From Nelumbo lutea (taxonomy: Eukaryota > Streptophyta > Magnoliopsida > Proteales > Nelumbonaceae), in contig JAKGHH010000004.1 in assembly GCA_022828595.1 (NCBI GenBank), positions 21,956,372-22,020,371 of the forward strand: DNA of 64,000 nucleotides. Reading direction: 5' to 3'. The notes below the pieces were generated by a model. The model saw only the letters and a program-made list of their open reading frames with translations, had not been told where the DNA came from and searched no databases. This document shows positions 37,501 through 49,500 of this stretch, in pieces (the first letter of the stretch is position 1; every line of letters begins with the position of its first letter). The position numbers and the translations under genes were made by a program.

Positions 37501-40500
37501 AGTAAAGGCATGCATGTATGCATTAAATTAATTGACTGTTAACAGATCAATTGAGCTTTTCTTATCAATACCCAATATGATTATTGATTAAACCATAAAG
37601 ATTGAAGATATACATAGTTGTGAAGCTCTCCTTTGTGGGCTAGCCTTTGCTACCCACCCCTAACAGGTCATGTGAGCTTTGAGCTTTCTTAAATTATTAA
37701 TAGTAATCATGCAGCAGGACATTCCTCCACCACTGGATGGTTACAACCAAAGCCAACTACAATGATACCATGAATCTACTTCAGTAGAATACACCACAAT
37801 ACAATGAATGATAAGTCCATGTTCATGCCACCCATGGCCAATAAATCAGCTATAGTGTGTTGGCCGATTTTCGTTTTTTTTTGATAAGTTTCTTTTTTTT
37901 ATCAATAACAAATAACTTTCATTAAGAAAAATGGAGATTAAGTACAAAGGATAAGGGGAGATAAATTCTATTAACTCCCCAACCAAAAGAAACAAAAACC
38001 AAGTTACATATTAGCCCAAAACAAAGCACCCATGTTCACCCCTTGCTTAAGATAACCCGTCAGCAAAAGAGTTAGCACTTCTTTTAATCCAATTCAGCTT
38101 AATTTCAATATCCTTTGCCAACCAATTCAATTTCCCATTTTCGTTGCTATAGTTCCAAAATCCAGTCATCTCTCTCTTTAGCTAGCCCACCACCAACTCG
38201 GAGTCTCCTTCTATAACCAATTTAGTAATGCCCAAGTCCTTGGCTCTTTGTACACCTTCCAGGGCTGCCATGATCTCAGCCCAAAGAGAGTCACCCATTC
38301 CTATTGGACCAGAGAAAAGAGCAATTATGTTTCCTTCCTCATACCTTAGTACTCCCCCAATGCCTAAAGGCCCTGGATTCCCAATATAGGTCCCATCAAA
38401 ATTCAACTTGATAAATCCGCAAGGAGGAGCCCAAGTAATGTAAAGAAGGCACTACCACCAGAGCTGACCTTGCAACCTCCTTCTGATTCCTTAGCAAATC
38501 ATCACTCAAGAAATCATTAAACAACTCAGTGTTCAAAGTGATTTCTAGAGATCTTGAATCTCTAATAGAATGTCAGTAAATTCATATAACATATATTCAT
38601 TGGCACACATTTAGCAAATCAAGAAAGTATAAGCAAAACAATCTCATGAGAGTTGAATACCAACCATACATAAAGTAAATAAAACATTTATCAAGAATAT
38701 GGTGGCAAGATGCTGATGGTGAAAGAAATTATAAGTCTTTTCAGTGCAAGAGGCAGTCAGAGGTCACGGTGGTGAAAGAAATAAAAAGTATTTCCAGTGC
38801 CAATTGGGCCCAAGCATTCAGTTAGAGCTTAGCATTACTACAAGGTCTAGTCCTGATATTTTTCCAAGGCTTTGGTTGATCTAATATTTGGAGCAACTAA
38901 AGGGCAGCCCAGTGCATGAGGCTCCCGCCAATGTGGGGTCTAGGAGGAACGGATATATGCAGCCTTACCCCCTGCACATACAGAAAGGCTGTTTCCAAGA
39001 TTTGAACCCTGGTCACCCAGGTCTTAATGGAGCAAACCAACCATTCCGCCAAGGCCCACCCTCAATACTTTGGAGCAACTAAAAGATAAATTTCAGATGG
39101 ATGATAGAGAGATAAGATGGCCTCAGATCATTATGCCACCATATAGGGAGGCTATAGTTTTAGCATCCAGAGTGAGCATCACATGTAAATGCATCCAAAA
39201 GTCACCTAACTTGTTACCTGCAAATCTTACCAGGGAAGGGGTTGGGAGAAGCAAGTATTATTTTCAGACTACTCTCCCAGGTTTCTCTTGTGAGGTTATG
39301 TTTTGGTCCTTCCATAGTGTATCTTTATAATACAAACAGATTATTTATACGAAAATTACATATATCAGCACCACTACCTTTCAAACAGAGAGAAAAGAAA
39401 CCCTACCAAAACAATTTGCTGCAATATACCTACAAACATGACATACAGAAGTTAGTTTTTCCCTCTAGATTTCACTTAATACTGTAAAACACATACTCTC
39501 TACTAGGATAGCCTTTACCTAAAGTAGGGCTGTTCATGAAACCAATTAAACCGACCAATCCGACCCAACTCGACTCAAATTGGACGATTTTCAAATAGTG
39601 CCAATCGGTTTCAGTTCCTCAATTATGAAAATCAGAGAGGTCGGGTCGGTTTCGGTTTGGTCGTGTATAAACCGACCAACACTGAACCAACCCGACTGTA
39701 ATATACATATATACTTGTGTTATCCGTTAGCCCTTCTTTCTCCACAATGCTTTGACATCTCCCATAAAAAGTTGTAGAGAAACCTCAAAAAGTAAAAAGC
39801 TGACAACATAAACAGGTAATAAGGCTTACAACAACCTGTCATGCATTGATATTCTTAATAAAATAGTGAGGTAACAAGTAAAAAGCTGATAAAAGCAGAC
39901 AATGAGGGCTGACAATATATTTATTGTCGATGCCAGAAAAGAAATTAATAATAATATTTTACAAGTAAAAAGCTAACAAAGACGGACAATGATGAGATGC
40001 TACATGCGAAAATTGAAACAGTGCTTTCTAACTTGGGTTTAAAAGAGGAGAATGTCGGTTTGGTTTCAAACTGATTAAACCAACCTTATGCACATTTAGT
40101 TTTTGCTCAGTTTTTTTATTAACTTCCATCGGTTTCGGTTGGCTTATAAGTCAACCTGAGATGGTTGGTTCAATTGACAAAAACATGTGAAACTGAACCA
40201 TAGTTGTCAAGGCGACGCCTAGGCGACAAGGCGCCCTTGGAGGCTCGCCTCGCCCAGTCGCCTAGCAGTTTTGTGCACTGGGTTATAAAATACTTTTATA
40301 TTTTTTTTATTTTTTGACATTATAACTATAAAATAGACATTATTAAACTAGAATGATCGTTTTATGTGTTTATATACTAATTTATTTTTATTACTTTCTT
40401 ATTTTCTTAGGGTTTAATCAATGCAACATTGCTAACTGCTGTATTGAACCCATACTTCACAATATTGATACACCCCTTTGTATTGGCAGAGGTGTATCGG

Positions 40501-43500
40501 TACTTATAACGATACTCCCCCTATTTTTTTTATTTCTTTGGTTTTCAATTTCATTTTTTTTATTAGAGGTCCTTGGGTGTTGTGGTTTTGGAGATAGATC
40601 GTGCAACTGGGTAAAGGTTTTATTAGCTCCTATCATTACTTAGTCTTGGTGAATGGGGTGGTCAAAGATTTTCTCCCTACCTGTAGAGGCCTTAGACAAG
40701 GTCACCCTCACTGCCCATTTCTTTTCACCTTAGTTGCAGATGTTTTCAGCAGATTAATCTCTAAGGCAGATAGGGAAGAGGAAGTGAGTGGCTGGAAGAT
40801 AGGAAGGAATAACATTAGGGTAACCCACCTACAGTTTGTTGATGATATCATAATTTTTTGTGAAGGGGGTGATAGGCAAAAAGTGAGGAATCTTAGAGCA
40901 TTGATACAACACTTTGAGGAGGTATCAAATTTGAGAATAAACATGGAGAAGAGTTGTGTGGTAGGTGTGAATATGAATGAGGGGATCATCCAGACTCTGG
41001 CAGATTGCTTAGGTTGTTCCGTCACTACTTGGCCTCTACAGTACTTAGGTCTTCCTCTAGGGACTAATCCAAAAGAGAGTAGTTTCTGGACCCCAATGTC
41101 GGAAAAGTTTGAGAAAATATTAACTTCTTGGAAAAAGAACTACATCTCTATAGGGGGTAAAGTGACTATTGAGAGCTACTCTAGCAAATCTACAGGTCTA
41201 TTTTCTCTCCACTTTCAGGATTCCTAATAGGGAAGCTAAGAAGTTGGAGAGATTAATGAGAAATTTCCTTTGGGAGACAGGGGAGGAAAAGAAAGACCAC
41301 CTAATTAACTGGGAAATAGTTTGTAGGAGTAAAGAGGAAGGTGGCTTGGGACTAGGAAGGTTAATTAACTCTCAAGAATAAAGCTCTCCTAAGAAAGTGG
41401 TTGTGGAGATGGCCTAGAGAAAGGGAGAGGTTGTGGCATGAAGTGATAGCTAGTATACATGGTAGACAGGAAAATGGTTGGGATGCAAGTGTATCACGTC
41501 AAGCTACGTTGGCTTCCCCATGGAAAGCAATCCAGAGTATCCCCCCTTAGTTTCTCAACTTTTTCAGGTATGATGTTAATTCTGGTACATCTGTTTTATT
41601 TTGGGAAGACATTTGGGTGGGTAATGTTGCCCTAAATGACCAAATTCCGTCTCTTTATTCCATTTCCCTTTATAAGGAAAAGGTTATCTCTCTTTTTCTC
41701 TCATCTCCTTTTTCACCCCCTCCTTAAGTTGGGACTTTGGCTATCAGAGAGGCTTGAGGGATAATGAACTTAACAGTGTTTCAGATCTGCTGTCCCTTCT
41801 TGATTGTGTCTTCTTGGACCCCCATAGTTTGGATGTGAGGTTATGGTTCCCTCACCCAAAAGGTTACTTTACCTGTGCTTCCTTTTTCAAATCCCTTTTG
41901 TTCTTCCCAGGGACAATGGGGTTTTCTAAAAAGGAGATTTGGTCTAGACTGGTTCCACCTAAAGCTATTATTTTCTGCTAGGAGGTGTTTTATAGAAAGA
42001 TTAATACCTTGGACTGTTTGCAGAGGAAAAGGCCTTCTTTGTGTTTGTCCCCCAACTGGTGTGTACTTTGCAGGGTTAGTGGTGAGGATTGCTCTCACTT
42101 ACTTGTATCTTGTTCCTTTTCTAGTGCTATTTGGAGTTGGATTTTCTCTTTATTTGGGTGCAAGTGAAATCTGTCCGTAGATTTAAGTCAGCTATTTGAT
42201 CCTTCATTTTTTGTGTAGCCTACAAAAAAGGGAAAAATAATGTGGAGATGTATTATAGCAGCCGCCTTGTGGACAATATGGGAAGAAAGGAACGCAAGGG
42301 TATTTAAGGAGGAAAAAAGCACTCAAGCTGTTGAGGATTGTATATTAACTAGGGCCATTCATTGGTTGAGAAGGACCTATTTTATACATTCTCCTTCGAT
42401 GATTTTTGGAGAAACTTGTTAGCGGTGGCTAACAGCCATAAAAGGAAAGACAGGAATTCTGTTTCCACCTGAAGGATGGGTAAAGCTGAATTTTGATGGA
42501 AGCCACGTAGGAAACCCAGGCCCTTCCGGGATAAAAGGGGTGCTGAGAGATAATGAAAGCAAAATATTAGCATTTTTTTCAGGCCCCATGGGAATAGGAG
42601 ACTCCAATAGAGCTGAGTTATTAGCGGCAGTACAAGGTATTCAGATTGCAGAACAGTTAGGAGTCCAACACTTGGTAGTTGAAGGGGACTCCGAGATTGT
42701 TGTGGGATGGCTGACAGAACCAGCTTCAGATATGTGGCGACATAGAGATATGCTAAGGAAAGTCAACTGGATCACAAAAGACATGGCCGTTACCTTTCAT
42801 TGGGTGGGAAGATCATCAAATGCCTTAGTGGATGGGTTAGCTAAGCAAGGGGCATCAAGGGAACATTTATTTTGGGCCACTTTGTAATTTTAGTTCTGGT
42901 TAATTCTGGTCAAGTCTGCTTTAGTTTGATGTAATATTTGTTAGAAGAGGTAACAACTCGTGCCTCCACTTGGGTCTACTGTATTGCCTCATATTTCTGT
43001 TTTAATAAATTATATTCGTTCATAAAAAAAATCATTTTTAATATATATTATTTAAAAAATGGGTCCCCAAAAACACCTGTAAACAAGTATCGGGACCCCA
43101 AAGATACAATACAATACACCCGATATGGGGCGTATCATATCAAAATTTTGATCCTTGATTGAACCCTCAAAAATTTCAACACCTGAACCTATAAGCAAAG
43201 GAAGAACTTAAAAATTTGTTTTTCAAATCTCTTTGTTCCAAAGGAAAAATGACCAAGAACAACAGCAATAGGAACGCTGTAATGCTATAGGAAAAATGGT
43301 TATGACTGACTAAAAAATATTGCTTTATTATTCAAAGAAAACTAATGGTTTCCATTAGTTCTGGGTCATTTTTCCTTTTATTTTTAATTAGGAACAAAGA
43401 GATTGGATAAACAAAATTTTAAGTTCTTCCTTCGCTTATAGGTTCAGGTGTTGAAATTTTTGAGGGTTCAATCAAGGATCAAAATACATTTCTTCTTCCA

Positions 43501-46500
43501 TGTCTTCTTCTTCTTCCACCTTTTCTTTTCTTCTTTCCTACAACAAAAGTAGGGGTTCAGCCCATATATATTTTGAATTTTTTTTTATGAATGATAATAA
43601 ATTTATTAATTTAGAAGCAGATTTAAAATGAGTTCATACAACATCCCAGGGAGAGGCACGAGCTGCAGCCCCTCCTTGAATGTTACAAGTAAACTAGGAA
43701 ACAAAAGCAAGAATCACAACTAAGCCCAAAACAATTCTTCCCTATTTACCCCTTGCTTGGCTAACACATCTAACAAAGTATTTGTTGATCTCCCCACCCA
43801 CTGTACAGTGACCAACATATTCCTTGTCAACCAACTAAAATTCTTCATTCCATTCTTGTAACGCCACATAGCCTCTTTAGGATTTTTCAACCAACCCACC
43901 ACCACTTTGGAATCCCCCTCGATTGTTAGGTGTTGTACCCCCATCCGGTTTGCAAGTTGCACCCTTTGTACAGCAGCTAATAGTTTTGCCCTGATGTAGT
44001 CCCCAATTCCAAAGGGACCTGAGTAGAGCAACAAAATCTCTCCCTTCTCATTTCTCAAAGCACCCCCCAGTTCCAGATAATACTGGATTACCCATGCTAC
44101 TTCCATCAAAGTTCAACTTTAGTGAGCCTTCGGATGGAGGAGACCAGCTTGTAATTGATTTGTCCTTTAGGGATGAACACCTCGCTACTATTGATCAATT
44201 TCTCCAAAGGTCATTAAAGGAGAATTGATGAAAGATTTCCAAGGTCTTCAGCCAAGGTATTGCCCTATTCAGCACACAGTCTTTCAATTCCTGACAGCTC
44301 CTTTCCTTTTCTTGAAAAATTCTAGCATTCCCTTCTTCCCAAAGAGTCCAAATCAAGGCAGCACGAGCACATCTCCACATAATTCTCCCTATTTTTGTAG
44401 GCCAATAAAAGGTAGAATGGTTGAAGAGCATGTGAACTTCTGCTGGTAGACTCCAATTACTCTAAAACAACAAAAGTAGCCAAGCCCAAAGGTCTGCAGA
44501 AAAGGGACAAGATATTAATAGGTGGTAATAATCCTCACCGTGAGCTCTACAGAGGATACACCAATAAGGAGAAATACAGAGGAAAGGTCTTCTCTTTTGT
44601 AGGTTATCTAGAGTGTTTACTTTCCCATGGAATACTTCCCAACAAAACGCCATAATTTTTGGGGGAACTGGCCTGCACCAAATTTCTTTTGACGGATAGG
44701 GTTGGTGAGTAGAAAGTTAAGAGATGGGCTTGAAGAAAGAAGCACAAGTGAAGGTTCCATTAGGTCTAGGAGTCCATACCCTATATTTTTTGAACTTTCT
44801 TTACTTTGTTCTTTTTCTTCTCATAAAATGTTGATTTTCTAGACTTAAACATGAAACTTATACTTTTCTTATGAAAATTATGAATAATTATTAAGGAAAG
44901 ATGGTTAAGGAACCTAGGGAACTACCCTAGGATATATGGTTTTACTTTAAAAAAAAAAATCATTGCCTAGGCGACTAGGCGCCCCCTGTCGCCTAGCCTC
45001 GCCTTGGTGCCTTGAAAACTATGAACTGAACCGATTTGACCCATGAACAGCCCTAACCTAAAGAATATTAGTGTTAGTTCTAAGCAATTGAGGTAATCAA
45101 ATACTTTCTGCAAACTCCATTTTTCTTAGCAGGTCCTCCAGCAAAGGAATCAACTGAAAGATTTGACTAGTAATGGGAACTTGCCCAACGGAGGCAAACC
45201 AATGAGACATGTTTCTTTGGGCTCTATTTGGGAAGAGTGCAAATACAAAAAATGTTCAGTACAAATGCAAATATATCTAGTTCATGAAAATGCAAAGTTG
45301 GTTTAGTTTTATAATGATAAATCTATACTCTTGCCAAATGATTTTTATTTGCAATACATACAAACACGAATCCCAAGATTGAAATCTACCTTTTTAACAT
45401 TGATCAAATTTGAGTGCAAAGCTTGCATGCATTTTTGCTCTTGTTGTGGGGATTATTTAATTGTTATTTTATAGTTGCTGTTAGTGGGTTGTCAGCTTAA
45501 GATGTTGCCAATCAGTTAGTTTCTTTCTTTCTTATTAGTTTGTTTCTAGGGAGTGCCACCAGGGACATACTTGTAATCTCCCATTCCTTTTATATTAAGT
45601 TAATATAAATAACTAAACTGGCGGAAGCCAGGAGTTGGTTTTTTTGTCTCTCAATCATATCTTCCTCTTCTTCTCTTTCTCTCTCTCGTCTCTCTCTCTC
45701 CATGAATGATTACATGGTATCAAAGCAAGGTTCTAGGCTATAAAAAAATCAGTTTCTCCCATTTGAACCTGCTTCGTCCTCTTTTCTTCTTTGATTTCTT
45801 GGACGTGGAAGACAGAGAAACCCTAGCAGACTACTTGCGGCTCTTCCTTTGGGTTCTTCCTTGGTCGTAATATCAAGGTGACCCTAGTAGAAGAAGAGTG
45901 ACGCAGAAAAAGACTCCCTTTCTTATCTGTTCGATGCTGTGAAGTTAGTTTCTGGTTGGCACCTTTGTACAGGTGTTGGACAGGGTATGTGTTCTTGTTT
46001 TTTTTTTATGGCCAATGGTCTGAAAGCCTTACTGGGCTGGTGTTGGACTGATTACTGGGCTGTTTGAATGATTGAACCATCACTGAGTTTATTTCAACAG
46101 TTTTTTTTGTTTTTTTCCACATTCCAGAAGTAAATTCCTTGAGGGTTAATATTCTGATTGTGGTGGTTGTGTAGTTGTGTGGGATTTGGTCTGATTCAAC
46201 AGTACTCTATGGCTAACTATGATCCAACTTCATCGGCAGTTACACCGACCCGCAGCACAGTTGGTATGGGAAGTGAAAACATGATGTTTTCCATGCCCGT
46301 TACCCCTTTAAATGGTCTAAACTACCTGGAGTGGGCTAAAAGTGTAAAACTTTATGTAACGGCAAGGGGAAAAGCTAGTTACATAAATAGAAGGGTGAAA
46401 GAACCCAAGAATGAGACAAATGAACATGATAGGTGGAACCAAGAAAACAGTATGGTGATGTCTTGGCTCCTTGTAGCCATGGAACCTAATGTGAAGAAGA

Positions 46501-49500
46501 ACTTTATGTGGGCAGACACTGCTAGTGAGATTTGGGAACAGGCCAAAACTACCTATTCTGAGCAAAGGCATTATGCCAAGGTTTACTAGTTGCAAGCTAA
46601 ATCCTCAACCTATAAATAGGGAAATCGTAGCTTGTCTTCCTATTATTCAGCCCTTACTTCCGTATGGAAGGAATTGGATCATTATCAGGCTATAGAGTGG
46701 AAACATGATGACGATGCTAAGGCCTACAAGAAGCTGGTTTCTCAGCAGCGTGTGTTTGCCTTCTTGTTGGGACTGAACCTTGCCTATGAACCCTTGAGAG
46801 TCCAGATCTTAGGAAGCAAAAAGTTATCGTCGGTTCACGAGGTAAATGCCCTTGTTCAATCGGAAGAAAATAGGCGGAGTGTGACAGTTACAACCGAGGG
46901 GGAGCAACAAGTTGCTTTGGCTGCAATGAGTAATAACAACATGGGGAAGAAAAGTGACACCAAGAAGGCTGATGATAAAGACAAGTTGTTTTGTACGCAC
47001 TGTCGGCACTCACAGCATACACGTGACACATGTTGGGACATTCAAGGGAAACCCAAGTGGGCAGTGAAGAACCAAGAACAGGGTAAAGGGCAATGTCAAA
47101 AGAAGATGAACACAACACATAATACAGCACATGTGGCAACCCAAGATACTCAGGTTGCCGGTACTACCCGGGACCACCTTACTAATTCTGACCTCGAGGA
47201 AGATATAATGAATTCCTTCAGAGACCACCTTCATTTCTCAAAGGAAATACAACCTTGATCTATTACAAGACATAGGCAAATTAGGTGCAAGGCCAGCAGA
47301 TACTCCCATGGATGTTGATCACAAGCTGGGTGACTGTGATGGTGAACCACTAAAAGATGTGAAACAGTTCCAAAGGTAAGTGGGAAAACTGATTTATTTG
47401 TCCATAACCCGTCTAGACATTGCCTATTCAGTTGGGGTTCTAAGCCAATTCATGCACTCTCCTAAGAAACCACACATGGAGGCAGTAGAGAGAGTTCTTA
47501 GATACTTAAGAATGTATCCCGGAACAGGTCTACTATTCAGTAAACATAATCACCAAAAGGTAGAAGTCTTTACAGATGCTGATTGGGCAGGTGTTGTGGA
47601 TGATAGAAAGTCCACGAGTGGATATTGCACATTTGTGGGAGGAAATCTAGTGACCTGGAAAAGCAAGAAACAAAGTGTGGTAGCAAGGTCAAGTGTTGAG
47701 GCTGAATATAGAGCTATGGCACATGGGGTGGCTGAAGTCCTTTGGCTAAAAAATCTTCTAGGGGAGCTTGGAGTTGTTGTTCATAATCCTATGTCTCTTT
47801 ACTATGACAACAAGGCAGCCATAAACATCGCCAACAACCCTGTCCTACATGAGAGAACCAAGCACATTGAGGTGGACAAACACTTCATAAGGGAAAATTT
47901 GGAAAAAAGGGAAATTTGCATCCCTTATGTCAACTCCAAGGAACATCTCGCTAATGTCCTCACAAAAGGGCTTCCATACTCGTGGCACAAAGAGTTATAT
48001 GACAAGCTGGGCATGATAGACATATTCAACCCAACTTGAGGGGGAGTGTTGTGAGGATTATTTAATTGTTATTTTATAGTTGTTGTTTGCGGGTTGTCAT
48101 CTTAAGATGTTGTCAATCAGTTAGTTTCTTTCTTTCTTATTAGTTTGTTTCTAGGGAGTGCCACCAAGGGCATACTTGTAATCTCCCATTCCTTTTATAT
48201 TAAGTTAATATAAATAACTAAACTGGCGGGAGCCAGAAGGAGTTGGTTTTTTTCGTCTCTCAATAATATCTTCCTCTTCTTCTCTTTCTCTCTCATCTCT
48301 CTCTCTCTCCATGAATGATTACAGCTCTCATTTTGAATGCAAACATGTCTTGAAATCTGTGTTTGCTGTCATTTTCAAGACATATATGCACTTACCAAAC
48401 ACTAGCAAAACTGAACTGGCATTTGCACTCTTCCAAACATGTCTTGAAATCTGAACTGGCATGTACACAATATACATGTATGTATGTTACACCTCAAAAA
48501 GGTATGTGTAGAGTCTATTTTCATATATTACAAAAAGAGCCAGCCTATTGTTGCTGCTCCACAGCTCCAAATAGAGTTAAAATTGTATGAATTCTTTAGT
48601 CTAAAGGGTATCCACCCCTAATGGAAGTATGCCTACTAACTCACTCTCAGGCTAGAGAGTTAAACGATATAGTTAGTAAACCTAGGAATCCAGTCAAAAA
48701 CAACTAATGGCCAAGTGTCATGCTTCACCAATCAGATGTCTTAAAAATGCCAAGATCTTTTCCTTTCTCCTCTTAACCAACTAATGTTTTTACTTTGAAT
48801 ACCCTACTACAAGCAGGTTCCTGTATTCTGATGTCTGCGCCAGTCTGAGACCTTGAAGCAGAGCTCGAAGTTCTTCCAGTTTAGAATTCCCAAACCTATC
48901 AGATCCCTTTTTTTATTTCTTCAGAAGGGCTACACAACAGGGGTAGCCCATCCCCCAACCCGCTGGTTGGCACCTTACAATAAAATGCTCCCCCGGCACC
49001 TGAATCACCTGGACTCCACATGCATCATCCATCAAAATATAATTATACTCTATTAATGGAGGAGATAACCATGTCAAAGAAACTATCCCTTCTACTGGAT
49101 GACACCACTAGAACTTCCCAATAAATGAAAAAAAAAAAAAGATCAGTGTTAAATCCGTTAGTATTTGTTCTTAGGCTCATTTTTTCAATTGGGTGAGCCA
49201 TCCACTTTTTTGTCTAGTTATATTTTTCCTTTTCATGTTGTACTTCACTTCTGTTTTTCATCAAAATATTATCTATTTGATCTGTTACCAATAAAAAATA
49301 AAACTCAAACACTTCCTAACAAGAAAATGCTAAAGTTATATATATTTAATGTTGTTATTACAAATGTACATGTCCCCATATGGTTGGGATAAGGCATCGA
49401 TGATGATGATGATGATGGTGCCGTGGTGGTGGTGATGATGATTACAAATGCACGTATAACCATAACTTATTAGCTATTACTAAGCTTAGTGGATGAATCC

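Larger units (their letters stand above)
40564..43031 (+). mobile_element. 5'-truncated LINE (reverse transcriptase to RNase H)
   Basis: It begins inside the RT ([16 protein letters not shown]) and ends at an A-tail at about 43023-43031. TCATTTTT-like duplications lie on both sides (40551 and 43032). Frameshifts near 40640, 41200 and 41380 break the polyprotein. Confidence 0.82.
40451..43157. mobile_element. CAAGG-family MITE split by a LINE
   Basis: The same nested MITE as at 617-857 lies at the same site in the CATAG element, with duplications ATTGAACC at 40443-40450 and 43158-43165. The two CATAG copies therefore descend from one already carrying it. Confidence 0.75.
40199..45023. mobile_element. 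CATAG-family MITE, interrupted, perfect 8-bp TSD
   Basis: It starts CATAGTTGTCAAGGCG and ends with the inverse of CATAGTTTTCAAGGC. The duplications AACTGAAC at 40191-40198 and 45024-45031 are perfect. The element's own sequence is in pieces: about 40199-40450, 43158-43585 and 44775-45023. Confidence 0.85.
39525..45055. mobile_element. Outer hAT-like element (TAGGGCTGTTCATG ends) of a five-part nest
   Basis: The left end is TAGGGCTGTTCATG and the right end ends CATGAACAGCCCTA, perfectly inverted. Perfect 8-bp duplications ACCTAAAG lie at 39517-39524 and 45056-45063. Its own sequence is 39525-40198 and 45024-45055, with ACCGACC/GGTTGGTT-type internal words. Everything between was inserted later: a CATAG-family MITE, itself carrying a CAAGG MITE with a LINE, an inverted repeat and a second LINE. 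Confidence 0.85.
45442..48323 (+). mobile_element. Copia LTR retrotransposon, deletion derivative with intact LTRs and TSD
   Basis: The LTRs 45442-45714 and 48047-48323 are near-identical, start TGTTGTG and end GATTACA. A perfect 5-bp duplication GCTCT lies at 45437-45441 and 48324-48328. The primer-binding site TGGTATCAAAGC follows the left LTR, and the polypurine tract GAGGGGGAG precedes the right. Gag is followed directly by RNase H: protease, integrase and RT are deleted at about 47260. It needs proteins from an autonomous relative. Confidence 0.92.
45219..48440. mobile_element. MITE with AGAGTGCAAAT inverted ends, host of the Copia element
   Basis: The left end TTTGGGAAGAGTGCAAAT and the right end ATTTGCACTCTTCCAAA are inverted repeats. 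Removing the Copia at 45442-48323 restores a continuous sequence similar to the Tourist-like MITE at 35721-36088. Ends are approximate and the target duplication unclear. Confidence 0.55.
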
